In this document: positions 1 through 6,704 of the stretch, one piece after another | How positions within the stretch are numbered: the stretch's first letter is position 1 | Layout of the letters: the number at the start of each line of letters is the position of its first letter | Source: Clostridia bacterium | Lineage (GTDB): Bacteria > Bacillota > Clostridia > Christensenellales > Borkfalkiaceae | Direction of reading: 5' to 3' | Length of the DNA: 64,000 nt | NCBI GenBank assembly: GCA_017399185.1 | Contig: JAFQEA010000016.1 | Span: 85,264-149,263 of the forward strand | The notes under the pieces: generated by a model | The model's database searches: none | What the model was told of the DNA's origin: nothing | Seen by the model: the letters and a program-made list of their open reading frames with translations, nothing else | Program-made: the position numbers and the translations under genes

Positions 1-1605
1 GTATTTAGTTCCATCTTTTCCAAGGAGCTCTTTTAAATAAAAACTAAAGCTATTGCCATCTTCTTCCCAGTCTATCTTTGCTTTTTTGTGATCATGGATA
101 ATAAGATGTTCCTTGTTGAAATTCGGGTATTCATATATATCTTTAACAAAATTATCTTGCGCACTATAGTGATCCATAAGTGAATATAAGATGTATGCTT
201 TGTTTTCATCAAAAATTTTAGCGAGAGAATACTCATCTAAATATTCCTTTCGAAGCACTTTTGTAGCTTCTAAAACGCCAGAATGAATAGACTCGGCAGG
301 ATCGCCAGAATCAAACTTGTATAGTGCTGTAAAAATAGTTTTGTTTATCAGTGCTTTGCTTTTATGTTGAGGCTTGCTTACAAAAAGAAATGAATATGCG
401 TAGTAGTTAGAAACAAATTTTTTGAACTGCTCATACGTTAGAGTGTTCTTCAAGTTTTCATGTTTTTTTATGTAATGAATAACCATAAAAAGCGGGAATT
501 TATAGTATTGCGCGTTTGGGTTTTTTATTATAGATATTAGCATTTTTTTCAAAATTGAAAGCTCTAGTATATTATTCTTATACCGATCAGCTTCCGAGTA
601 AATATCTTCAAAATAATATGAGGTGTCATGCAATTTTGAATAAAAGTCACAAATATTCTCTCCATAATTGCCCATGTCAACCAAAATCTCTCTTGTTTGA
701 GAGTGATTTTTGTTTTCTAAATAGTGGATACCCTTGTTAGATAGATTTGCGGGTATGTTATAAGAGTCCGGTTTGGAAAGCAGATAATGGTATATATATT
801 CACATGTTTGTCCATCTAAATCTGAATATCCAATTTTTTCAAACTCTTTAATATATTTTCGCACTTTAGTCCAATGACTCTTTAATTCTTCGTGAGAACT
901 CTTAGAATAATTTTTGAAACAATATCCTTTGAAAATATCAGCTACGTCAAGTAATTTCGATTTGAAATTTATATCAAGGAAAACCTCCTCAATGGAGTCA
1001 TTGTGTCTTCCACGAGTATCTCCAATTAATATAAGAAGCTGACTATCTAACACCTTGTTTTGAAAACTCCGGAGATCATTAATTGAGCTCAATTCTTTAA
1101 CTATCAAATTAAAAATATCAATGAATGTCGTCTTTTGATAGTATATATCATTAGCATCAATTATATTTAACTCTATGTTGTCTGCTGTGATATTAAGGTA
1201 ATCATTTCCTATGGATTCGTTTTTGAGAACAATCACCTCTTGTTCGTGATCTTTATGATTGATGAATTTAAATAATTCTTTTTGTTCTTCGCTTCTTCCT
1301 GAGGGAGGCTGCAATTTATTTTTGTTGAAAAGAGCTATGAGTATCAAAAAAAGAGTAGTGATTCGCTGTTGCCCATCAACAATTTCATAGAAGTCAGGAA
1401 ACTCGTTGAGTATAATATTTCCTAAAAACTTCTCGTGCTTGTTTATGTCGGATATTAATGTTTTCACTTGTTCTAAAGACCATTTATATTCGCGTTGATA
1501 TTTTGGAATAACGTATTGTTTTTTGTTAATATCAAACTTGGATCTTTCGTTATTTGCAATAGTGAAAAAATCACTAACAGTTGTGGTAAAAGAAGTTATT
1601 TCCAT
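1..1605 (-). CDS. DUF262/DUF1524 (GmrSD-like) protein, 3' end cut by window edge
   Basis: The frame is open for 535 codons from ATG (1605-1603) to the window edge, so the C terminus is missing. AGGAGAAT (1611-1618) is the ribosome site. Near the N terminus are IPKYQREYKW and EIVDGQQRITTL, the hallmark of DUF262 (ParB/sulfiredoxin-like NTP-hydrolysing fold) found in GmrS and BrxU type IV restriction enzymes. The far C-terminal part has an HLIIHDHKK stretch at the place where DUF1524 HNH nuclease domains sit, although it departs from the usual HIxPQ form. From family knowledge these enzymes cut modified phage DNA; that activity is inferred here. TCGACA-N17-TATAAT upstream is a plausible promoter. 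It is AT-rich and stands next to integrative-element-like genes. Confidence 0.85.
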   Translation of the reverse strand, partial: MEITSFTTTVSDFFTIANNERSKFDINKKQYVIPKYQREYKWSLEQVKTLISDINKHEKFLGNIILNEFPDFYEIVDGQQRITTLFLILIALFNKNKLQPPSGRSEEQKELFKFINHKDHEQEVIVLKNESIGNDYLNITADNIELNIIDANDIYYQKTTFIDIFNLIVKELSSINDLRSFQNKVLDSQLLILIGDTRGRHNDSIEEVFLDINFKSKLLDVADIFKGYCFKNYSKSSHEELKSHWTKVRKYIKEFEKIGYSDLDGQTCEYIYHYLLSKPDSYNIPANLSNKGIHYLENKNHSQTREILVDMGNYGENICDFYSKLHDTSYYFEDIYSEADRYKNNILELSILKKMLISIIKNPNAQYYKFPLFMVIHYIKKHENLKNTLTYEQFKKFVSNYYAYSFLFVSKPQHKSKALINKTIFTALYKFDSGDPAESIHSGVLEATKVLRKEYLDEYSLAKIFDENKAYILYSLMDHYSAQDNFVKDIYEYPNFNKEHLIIHDHKKAKIDWEEDGNSFSFYLKELLGKDGTKY

Positions 1606-1897
1606 AGTATATTCTCCTAATGATGGATATTATAACTATTATATCATAATTTGTCGAAAAATGCTATATATTTTTGTAAATAATAGTACAGGAAATGAGA
1701 TCTTTAGAATTTAAGCTTATAGATCTTTGCTAATACTATACACTGAGTTATCTAATATGGGTTGTTACTTTTTTCTGTGAAAGACAATGCTTGATAGTAA
1801 ATATATGTTACTTAATTGATAACACGTTAGATTATTACTGGACTTTTTCTCAATCTTGTGATATTGTTGGTGTTACCAAAGAACAGGAGGTAACAAA
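1606..1897. other. AT-rich intergenic region
   Basis: This is a divergent spacer between the DUF262 gene (minus) and the small gene at 1898 (plus). The minus-strand promoter of the DUF262 gene lies in its first 60 bases. The rest is AT-rich, and I see no further gene or clear repeat. Confidence 0.5.
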
Positions 1898-2152
1898 ATG
1901 ATGCTTCAAGCATTGAAAAACATGTATCCGAAAGCGAGCGAGAAGGTGCTCCGAGCGGTTATGAAAGATCTTGAAAAGAGCCGTGGAAAGAACATGAGCA
2001 CTGAGGAGCTTGAGGATTGGATAGGGAGGCTCGTGACAGCGCATACCATCGAAGAAGCATTAAGAATAACAGAGGACGATTCAAAGCTGAGTCAAGTCGG
2101 TGATGAGTCGTCCTTTGCTATTACGGAGGGCAGCAATGAAGGGAACAATTGA
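1898..2152 (+). CDS. Small acidic hypothetical protein (84 aa)
   Basis: AACAGGAGGTAACAAA precedes two in-frame ATGs (1898 and 1901), so the start is firm to within one codon. The 84-residue product is charged and helical-looking, rich in K/E/D with RAVMKDLEKSRGK, and has no signal peptide or membrane segment. It overlaps the next gene by 17 bases, so the two are probably translated together. I do not recognise a domain. Pairs like this are common in phage-like or conjugative elements of Clostridia, which fits the neighbouring accessory genes. Confidence 0.65.
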   Translation: MMLQALKNMYPKASEKVLRAVMKDLEKSRGKNMSTEELEDWIGRLVTAHTIEEALRITEDDSKLSQVGDESSFAITEGSNEGNN

Positions 2153-2513
2153 AGAACTCTGGCACGGCAACATCATACCGCACGAGGATAGCAGAACGAA
2201 CTCAAAGGAGATGAAAGAACTTCTCGGCTACATAGCAAGGCATCACGAGGACTTGGAGAAAAGCCTTACTGACGAGCAGAAAGAAATCTTCGAAAAGTTC
2301 CACGACTGTTGGAGCGAATACATGAGCCTAGCGGAAAAGGCAATATTCGTATATGCGTTCAAGCTCGGTGGAAGATTGATGCTCGAAACATTATTAGAAC
2401 AGCGCAAAAAACTGATACGCAGTAAGCAAAGAAAAAGGCGGTTCACCAGAGTGGTGAGCCGCCTTGAAATTTACTTGCCGTTTTTGCCGTTGCCGTTACG
2501 GCTCTGGTGGTAA
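2136..2513 (+). CDS. DUF6809-like protein with altered C terminus
   Basis: The start at ATG 2136 is preferred over an upstream in-frame ATG at 2100 because GGAGGGCAGCA stands just ahead of it. The N-terminal ~85 residues (MKGTIEELWHGNIIPHE, then FHDCWSEY and FVYAFKLGGRLMLETL) resemble the DUF6809 family of small helical proteins in Clostridial mobile elements (recognised by pattern, not searched). After LLEQ the frame runs into the 31-bp direct repeat (2406-2436) and then through the terminator hairpin at 2435-2465, giving a basic, tryptophan-ended tail that looks like read-through rather than native sequence. The natural 3' end was probably lost when the repeat-flanked block downstream arrived. 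Confidence 0.6.
   Translation: MKGTIEELWHGNIIPHEDSRTNSKEMKELLGYIARHHEDLEKSLTDEQKEIFEKFHDCWSEYMSLAEKAIFVYAFKLGGRLMLETLLEQRKKLIRSKQRKRRFTRVVSRLEIYLPFLPLPLRLWW
2406..2436 (+). repeat. 31-bp direct repeat, left copy
   Basis: This matches 4784-4814 at 29 of 31 positions; both copies run from AAAAAACTGATA to GCAAAGAAAAA. The two copies bracket a 2.35-kb block holding three minus-strand genes. The left copy is fused to the 3' end of the DUF6809-like gene. Confidence 0.75.
2435..2465. terminator. Bidirectional terminator hairpin
   Basis: AAGGCGGTTCACC and GGTGAGCCGCCTT form a perfect 13-bp stem with a 5-base loop. It lies between converging genes and has an A-run on the left, so it can stop the minus-strand gene at 2471-2656 and perhaps the plus-strand gene. 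Confidence 0.75.
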
Positions 2514-2656
2514 GCGCTGTTGTTAGGATTCATCCGGTTGGAACGATTATTGTTATTTGCTCTGTTCGCTGAATTATTCGGGTTGTTCTGATTCGCATAG
2601 TTGTTAAGCTGACTACGGGAATGAGTATTACCGGATACACCTTTTCCTTTGCTCAT
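2471..2656 (-). CDS. Asn-rich small protein (61 aa)
   Basis: The correct start is ATG 2656 after AAGGAGG; a longer in-frame reading has no ribosome site. The product begins MSKGKGVSGNTHSRSQLNNY and continues as an asparagine-rich, low-complexity chain with NNPNNSA-type repeats and a basic GNGKNGK end. I recognise the type from mobile elements of Clostridia, where it is often carried without known function. TATAAT lies 17 bases from a weak -35, and TGAACAGCTGTTCA (2716-2729) abuts that -35, so the XRE protein encoded just upstream probably controls it. Confidence 0.7.
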   Translation of the reverse strand: MSKGKGVSGNTHSRSQLNNYANQNNPNNSANRANNNNRSNRMNPNNSAYHQSRNGNGKNGK

Positions 2657-2715
2657 AATATAAACCTCCTTGTTAGTAGTGATTTCATTATAACAAAGGA
2701 TTCTCGAAATCGTCA

Positions 2716-2729
2716 TGAACAGCTGTTCA
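2716..2729. promoter_or_regulatory. Operator TGAACAGCTGTTCA
   Basis: This perfect 14-bp palindrome touches the -35 of the 61-aa gene's promoter. A near-identical copy stands at 3060-3073. The two flank the XRE gene, which makes that protein the likeliest ligand. GAAC-N4-GTTC also fits a Bacillota LexA box, so SOS control is the alternative. Confidence 0.6.
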
Positions 2730-2735
2730 AAAGCA

Positions 2736-2763
2736 GAAAGCACCCTCAATTGAGGATGCTTTC
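2736..2763. terminator. Hairpin terminator overlapping the xre stop
   Basis: AGAAAGCACCCTCAA and TTGAGGATGCTTTCT form a 15-bp stem with one wobble pair. The stop codon of the minus-strand XRE gene lies inside it. Confidence 0.6.
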
Positions 2764-2964
2764 TACCGATACTCCAAGCAATTGTGATATGCCATATATA
2801 TGTTCAAGGTTAGGAGAACGTTTGCCCTCCTGCCAGTAGTATATCAGTCTGTCGGATATACCCAAATATAAGGCTATCGACTCGAATGGTTCGCCCGATT
2901 TTACAAGCAGGTTACATACATTTTGAGTCATTTGCTTCTTGTCGAGTTTCTTGATTTCATTCAT
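2746..2964 (-). CDS. XRE-family helix-turn-helix regulator (72 aa)
   Basis: The start is ATG 2964, eight bases after AGGAGG; an upstream in-frame GTG (2973) touches the SD and is rejected. Residues ~20-72 form a Cro/CI-type HTH (SIALYLGISDRLIYYWQEGK, then SPNLEHIYGISQLLGVSVE). There is no extra domain, so it is a DNA-binding repressor or activator. TTGACT (3042-3037)-N17-TATAAT (3019-3014) is its promoter, with the palindrome at 3060-3073 just upstream. A second copy precedes the next gene, which suggests autoregulation plus control of the 61-aa gene. Confidence 0.85.
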   Translation of the reverse strand: MNEIKKLDKKQMTQNVCNLLVKSGEPFESIALYLGISDRLIYYWQEGKRSPNLEHIYGISQLLGVSVESILN

Positions 2965-3013
2965 AGCAAACACCTCCTGGATATATAGCAGGCTTGCAAA
3001 TGAATGTATCTTA

Positions 3014-3042
3014 ATTATATATCAAAATCTTAACAAAGTCAA
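3014..3042 (-). promoter_or_regulatory. Promoter of the XRE gene
   Basis: On the minus strand, TTGACT at 3042-3037 and TATAAT at 3019-3014 are 17 bases apart. This is a strong sigma-A-type match. Confidence 0.8.
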
Positions 3043-3059
3043 TCTGTGTGCGAAAGTTT

Positions 3060-3073
3060 TGAACAACTGTTCA
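3060..3073. promoter_or_regulatory. Operator TGAACAACTGTTCA
   Basis: It extends to TTTTGAACAACTGTTCAAAA (3057-3076). It lies 17 bases upstream of the XRE promoter -35 and overlaps the stop codon of the SEC-C gene. It matches the palindrome at 2716-2729 in 13 of 14 positions. Confidence 0.6.
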
Positions 3074-4714
3074 AAATGTTTTTCCGACTCTAGGAACTTC
3101 ACTAAAAATCTTGTTTTTGGCTTCAACCAATGTAGTCATTTCTTTTGTCGAGGTTAAAAACAATTCTAGGAAGTCGTTGTTTTCTTCGTTGGGGAACTGA
3201 TATTCTGCGCTGATCATACAGAACTTACCCAAAACATATTGAATAGATTTGTCGAGAAACAGCATAACGTTGATATCTTCTGACCACGCCCCTTGATTGG
3301 CGAAATAAAGGTATCCGCAACCATGAGACATATTCTGGCTTTCAAAATATAACAGTTTATAAAGCTCTATGAAGTTCTCCCCTTGCTCGGTATTTTTAAT
3401 TTCGGAGAGAAGAGTCTCAATGTAATTAGAAACAAGCTTGCATAATGTGATGCATTTACCTTTTTCATCAATAAGAAATCCGGTTGATTTCTTGAATGAT
3501 TTAGAAAAAACATCAATAGAAATTTCGCTGTTCGGAAAGGCCTCTTTGTATCTGTCGAAAGCTTTTTTCAAAATATCGGCGGGAGCATCCTTGCCGTACA
3601 TTTCATAGTCTTTGAGAACTTCATGAATATCCATCAAGAGGTAAGCAGCTTGTCCTTGGTTGGGATCTTTCTGAAAGTATGTCTTATCGAAGCAAGCGAA
3701 CATTTCAGCAATTGTTTTGAATTTCAGTTTTGTATTCTCGCAATAGCCAAGCTGTGAATCTGTGTTAATATCGTGGATAACCATTGATACTTCACGGAAA
3801 AAGCAAGACACATAATTATCTTCCTTAAGCTTCTTTGAAAAGAAATCCGCAATGTTCATTGTGATTTTCCATTGCCGTTTTTGAATATCAAACAGGGCTT
3901 GACCGGACGACGGTAACTGCGGAGTACCATATACGAGTCTGGATTCTTCAAAGTAGGGAAGAGCCATTTTTGAAGATATGTTCTGCTTGGTATATCTGTC
4001 CGTCAACATAAAGACTATTACCATGATAATATTTTGAACATACTTGGTGTTTACAGGTTCGTAGTATGTAGAAGGATGAATTCTTCTGGACAAGTAGATA
4101 TACGCATCTTCAAAATCAGGGCAGTATTTTTTGATGGACGAATTGAAGTTGAAATCCTTATCACATAAAAAGGGAACTCTGGTTCTAAGAAATGCTTTGA
4201 TATTGGATTCCGAAAAACTATGCTTGATGAACACCGATTTTGCGGACAAATAATTCTCCTCCATTTGTTCGGGATCGATAACGGTTCCTGTCAATATCAA
4301 CTTGTTGTCTTTATACGACTTGTATTCAATCAGTTTGTATTGCTCATTAAACAATTCTTTTTGTGTGTCGGAAATGTCACCGGATTCATCCATAAGAATC
4401 AGCACATAGTGTTCGATAATATTTCGGATGTTTAGCAAATTAGTGATTGAGCAAAAATTATCTTGAATTACCGCCTTTATTAAACTAAGTGCGTTGCTTG
4501 TGATTGCGAGATCTATTGCATCGGTGAAATCCGCAAGCGAATAATCGCTCTTGTTTGATTTTGTTATCAGTTCAGTGTTGATAGTTTTTATAAGAGCATA
4601 AAGGTTGTTTAGGCCTAAGATAAAGGATTCTTCATCATGTTTTTTGTTCATGCAGCACTTCTTATATTTCTTACCGCTACCGCAAGGACACGGATCGTTT
4701 CTTCCAGGATTCAA
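3071..4714 (-). CDS. SEC-C zinc-motif protein (547 aa)
   Basis: TTG at 4714 is the likely start: it lies eight bases after AAGGAGG and gives MNPGRNDPCPCGSGKKYKKCC-type SEC-C proteins their usual N terminus, whereas GTG 4723 touches the SD. The CPCGSGKKYKKCC motif (residues ~8-20) binds zinc and is shared with SecA. The remaining ~520 residues are mostly helical with a segment at YVQNIIMVIVFMLTDR, and I do not recognise them with confidence. SEC-C proteins of this size occur often in accessory and defence regions; a function cannot be assigned. It is the largest gene in the block bracketed by the 31-bp direct repeats. Confidence 0.75.
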   Translation of the reverse strand: MNPGRNDPCPCGSGKKYKKCCMNKKHDEESFILGLNNLYALIKTINTELITKSNKSDYSLADFTDAIDLAITSNALSLIKAVIQDNFCSITNLLNIRNIIEHYVLILMDESGDISDTQKELFNEQYKLIEYKSYKDNKLILTGTVIDPEQMEENYLSAKSVFIKHSFSESNIKAFLRTRVPFLCDKDFNFNSSIKKYCPDFEDAYIYLSRRIHPSTYYEPVNTKYVQNIIMVIVFMLTDRYTKQNISSKMALPYFEESRLVYGTPQLPSSGQALFDIQKRQWKITMNIADFFSKKLKEDNYVSCFFREVSMVIHDINTDSQLGYCENTKLKFKTIAEMFACFDKTYFQKDPNQGQAAYLLMDIHEVLKDYEMYGKDAPADILKKAFDRYKEAFPNSEISIDVFSKSFKKSTGFLIDEKGKCITLCKLVSNYIETLLSEIKNTEQGENFIELYKLLYFESQNMSHGCGYLYFANQGAWSEDINVMLFLDKSIQYVLGKFCMISAEYQFPNEENNDFLELFLTSTKEMTTLVEAKNKIFSEVPRVGKTF

Positions 4715-4783
4715 TGGTGACACCTCCTTTCGATTCTGTTGTAATAATTATAGCACAAAAATATTAATAATCCAACTGAAATC

Positions 4784-4814
4784 AAAAAACTGATAAGCAG
4801 CAAGCAAAGAAAAA
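4784..4814 (+). repeat. 31-bp direct repeat, right copy
   Basis: This is the partner of 2406-2436, with two mismatches. It lies just upstream of the SEC-C gene, so the pair brackets the whole XRE/SEC-C block. Confidence 0.75.
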
Positions 4815-5216
4815 CGCCGGCGTAACTATTCGAACCTCAAAAGCGGTTTTGACAATCGGATTTCAAGGCTGCCTTTGTTGAATTGCCTGTGGGTTCGAAT
4901 TAAGAGGATGAAAAGAGCCCCACCTGTCATGGTGACAGGTGGGCTTGTTCAACCTTCAAAGCAGGGAAGAACAAGCCCATTATGATTATCACGAAAGCGC
5001 GAGATTTCAAGAGATTTTGCGAGATAAATAAAGAAAAATCCGTAAGAATTATTCAAATTCTTACGGATTTTGGTCTGAGTGAATTGATGAATCTTGTGGT
5101 TTACCGCAAACAAGACTTTTCCTTGCGGCCTTACAACCCCAACCGATTGATACGCTGCCAGCCGGAGAATAAAACTATACAGCCGGAGAATAAAATGTTT
5201 TTTAACACAAAAAGTA
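4815..5216. other. Intergenic region with strong hairpins, no convincing gene
   Basis: It contains a perfect 10-bp hairpin CCCACCTGTC/GACAGGTGGG (4919-4943) and a second, CCGTAAGAATT/AATTCTTACGG within 5035-5071, flanked by A and T runs. At 5157-5194 CAGCCGGAGAATAAAA occurs twice in tandem, 21 bases apart. Open frames here cross the hairpins and lack ribosome sites. Confidence 0.55.
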
Positions 5217-5245
5217 TTGACTTTTCGGTTAGTATTTGCTAAAAT
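5217..5245 (+). promoter_or_regulatory. Promoter of the riboswitch-led transcript
   Basis: TTGACT (5217-5222) and TAAAAT (5240-5245) are separated by 17 bases, directly ahead of the structured leader. Confidence 0.75.
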
Positions 5246-5253
5246 TAAAATAA

Positions 5254-5336
5254 CCATAAAGAGTGCGTGAGGGACAGCCCCGTTGACCGCACAGCAACCT
5301 ACTGAAAAAGCAAGGTGCTAAAGGCTGAATGATGGG
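5254..5336 (+). promoter_or_regulatory. SAM-I/IV-clan-like riboswitch
   Basis: The sequence keeps the SAM clan landmarks in order. A P2 stem GTGCG/CGCAC encloses TGAGGGACAGCCCCGTTGA with kink-turn-like purines; then comes GCAACCT, then AAGGTGCTAA. A short P1 (CCAT at 5254 with ATGG at ~5331) would close it. ATGATGGG can instead pair with the terminator arm AACCCATC, which implies that ligand binding frees the terminator (an OFF switch). The match to the clan is by pattern only; P1 is short and the subtype is uncertain. Confidence 0.6.
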
Positions 5337-5359
5337 CGTATATTGTGTTAGACTTTATT

Positions 5360-5386
5360 AACCCATCAAACGATGGGTTTTTCTTT
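5360..5386 (+). terminator. Riboswitch expression-platform terminator
   Basis: AACCCATC-AAAC-GATGGGTT is followed by TTTCTTTTT. Its left arm competes with the 3' edge of the aptamer, a typical attenuation layout. Confidence 0.75.
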
Positions 5387-5428
5387 TTGCCTCTTTATGG
5401 AATAAAAGCGTGAAGGGGTAATACAAAA

Positions 5429-5725
5429 ATGAAAAGAAAAAGTATCAAAAGTTTAATGTCAAAAAAGAAGGTTGTTTATGTAAAGGTGCATTCTGAATGG
5501 GCGGCGCAAGCCTTTTTTGCGTTAGCCGAATATGAGGGTTTTACACTAAACGAAGAATTAAAACAAAGAAATGAAGTCAAACATCACTTAACCGTTAGAT
5601 TAAATGAAGATATGACAATTTCATATCCTAAATATAATTCTTGGGCTGGTGCAATACGTTTTCATAATGCAAAAATTGAAAATGGTAAAAAAGTTGTCAA
5701 AGTTAATTTTGAAACAATGATTTAG
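5429..5725 (+). CDS. Unknown protein (98 aa) behind the SAM-like riboswitch
   Basis: The ATG at 5429 follows GAAGGGG. The product is a small soluble, lysine-rich protein with VVYVKVHSEWAAQAFFALAE, then KHHLTVRLNEDMTISYPK, and no signal or membrane segment. I do not recognise a family. Its codons are AT-rich, unlike the core genes at 23-64 kb. It is the first gene after the attenuator, and the 81-aa gene follows 20 bases later, so both are probably governed by the same leader. Confidence 0.65.
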   Translation: MKRKSIKSLMSKKKVVYVKVHSEWAAQAFFALAEYEGFTLNEELKQRNEVKHHLTVRLNEDMTISYPKYNSWAGAIRFHNAKIENGKKVVKVNFETMI

Positions 5726-5745
5726 AAGTAAAGGGAAGGTTTATT

Positions 5746-5991
5746 ATGAAAAGCAAACACGACCACGACGAGTATCACGCATATAAAAGCACTACTGATG
5801 ATTCCAAAAAAGGTGGGTCCGGTGGCGGCGGTCCCGGTCGCGGTCCTGGAACGGGTGGCTGGATTGTTATTGGTATCGTTGTTATTATGCTGATATCTTT
5901 TATATCTGACGGTGCAAGCTTCGACGCAATAGAAACGCTGTTAGGGTTCGGCATAATTGCTTATTTGTTGGTAAAATGGTTGTTTGGTTAA
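5746..5991 (+). CDS. Gly-rich small membrane protein (81 aa)
   Basis: The ATG at 5746 follows AGGGAAGG. The N terminus is hydrophilic (KSKHDHDEYH...), followed by a glycine linker (GGSGGGGPGRGPGTGG, ~residues 23-38). Two hydrophobic stretches follow (WIVIGIVVIMLISFI and LLGFGIIAYLLVKWLF). It is probably a small integral membrane protein. No family is recognised. It is the last gene of the riboswitch-led unit and is followed by the terminator at 6021-6051. Confidence 0.6.
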   Translation: MKSKHDHDEYHAYKSTTDDSKKGGSGGGGPGRGPGTGGWIVIGIVVIMLISFISDGASFDAIETLLGFGIIAYLLVKWLFG

Positions 5992-6020
5992 CTGGTTTAA
6001 CTTTGTGTGAAAAAAGCAAT

Positions 6021-6051
6021 AAAAAGGCACGCCTAAAAAGCGTGCTTTTTT
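6021..6051. terminator. Hairpin terminator
   Basis: AAAAAGGCACGC and GCGTGCTTTTTT form a stem closed by A and T runs, so it could act in either direction. On the minus strand it may be the original terminator of tRNA-Ser(GGA), now displaced 300 bases by two inserted units. Confidence 0.7.
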
Positions 6052-6053
6052 CG

Positions 6054-6204
6054 TGGCGGAGAGGACAGGATATTGCCGTATCCCATAAATGGGAACCCAC
6101 GGCAAGAATGACGGGTGCAAAGCACCCTTATTGCGAACCTAAACAGGTTCAAATCGACAGCCCCAAGCAATAAAAAAGATGGGCAAAAACCCATCTTTTT
6201 TTAT
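6054..6204 (-). repeat. tRNA-Ser(GGA) 3'-tail unit, distal copy (151 bp)
   Basis: On the minus strand this unit is a terminator hairpin (GATGGG/CCCATC), a structured core, then the last 18 bases of tRNA-Ser (ATCCTGTCCTCTCCGCCA, 6071-6054). The core has the arms GGTGC/GCACC and CTTGCCG/CGGCAA. The tail joins the core exactly where the tRNA T-stem 3' strand begins. The neighbouring unit is nearly identical. Confidence 0.85.
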
Positions 6205-6356
6205 TGGCGGAGAGGACAGGATATTGCCGTATCTCGCGGGCGAGAACGCTCGGCAAGAATGACGGGTGCAAAGCACCCTTATTGCGAACCTAAACAGGTT
6301 CAAATCGACATCCCCAAGCAACAAAAAAAGATGGGCAAAAACCCATCTTTTTTTAT
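6205..6356 (-). repeat. tRNA-Ser(GGA) 3'-tail unit, proximal copy (152 bp)
   Basis: This is the second tandem copy of the unit at 6054-6204, next to the real tRNA. It has the same order: terminator, AACCTGTTTAGGTT hairpin, core hairpins, then tail (6222-6205). The variable hairpin near the junction differs (TCTCGC..GCGAGA here, a CCCAT/ATGGG-type stem in the distal copy) while its neighbours are conserved. Confidence 0.85.
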
Positions 6357-6444
6357 TGGCGGAGAGGACAGGATTCGAACCTGCGGTACGTTTCCGTACA
6401 CAACATTTCCAATGTTGCACCATCGACCACTCAGACACCTCTCC
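6357..6444 (-). tRNA. tRNA-Ser(GGA)
   Basis: On the minus strand it starts GGAGAGG, ends CCTCTCC-G-CCA with CCA encoded, has a long variable arm (TGTACGGAAACGTACC region), anticodon loop TTGGAAA (anticodon GGA, reading UCC/UCU) and T-loop GTTCGAATCC. At 88 nt it is complete. A terminator (GATGGG/CCCATC, 6323-6355) follows directly. The terminal 18 bases recur at 6054 and 6205. Confidence 0.95.
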
Positions 6445-6593
6445 GTAATCAACCAAAACAGTCAGTATTAAGTTGCTTATGTATTATAAATAAATACGAC
6501 TAAAATGTCAATTTATTTTTCAAGGTTTTTGATAATTGCGCGCGCTGCAGTCAAAAATTTAGCCTTAAAACGTTAGATTACGCCATTTTTTGG
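6445..6593. other. Spacer between tRNA-Ser and the efflux operon
   Basis: AT-rich spacer. It should hold the minus-strand tRNA promoter, but I see no gene or repeat in it. Confidence 0.4.
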
Positions 6594-6622
6594 TTGACAA
6601 AGCGCAAGTTCAAGCATATAAT
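6594..6622 (+). promoter_or_regulatory. Promoter of the metal-efflux operon
   Basis: TTGACA (6594-6599), 17 bases, TATAAT (6617-6622): a consensus promoter directly upstream of the operator. Confidence 0.85.
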
Positions 6623-6629
6623 TAAAACA

Positions 6630-6653
6630 ATAGTTGAACAACTATTCAACTAT
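6630..6653. promoter_or_regulatory. ArsR/SmtB-type operator
   Basis: ATAGTTGAA-CAACTA-TTCAACTAT is a perfect 9-bp inverted repeat. It sits at the transcription start, where an ArsR-family repressor would block initiation until metal is bound. Confidence 0.8.
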
Positions 6654-6704
6654 AACAAACAAAATCAACCATTTTTTTGGATAAAAAACACCAAAAGGGG
6701 AGTT

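Noticed and set aside
4949..5257. Open frames on both strands between the SEC-C gene and the riboswitch
   Set aside because: They cross strong hairpins and the promoter, have no ribosome site and no recognisable motif.
6115..6471. Open frames across the tRNA-Ser tail repeats
   Set aside because: They run through tandem hairpins and the tRNA itself; the repeats explain the open frames.
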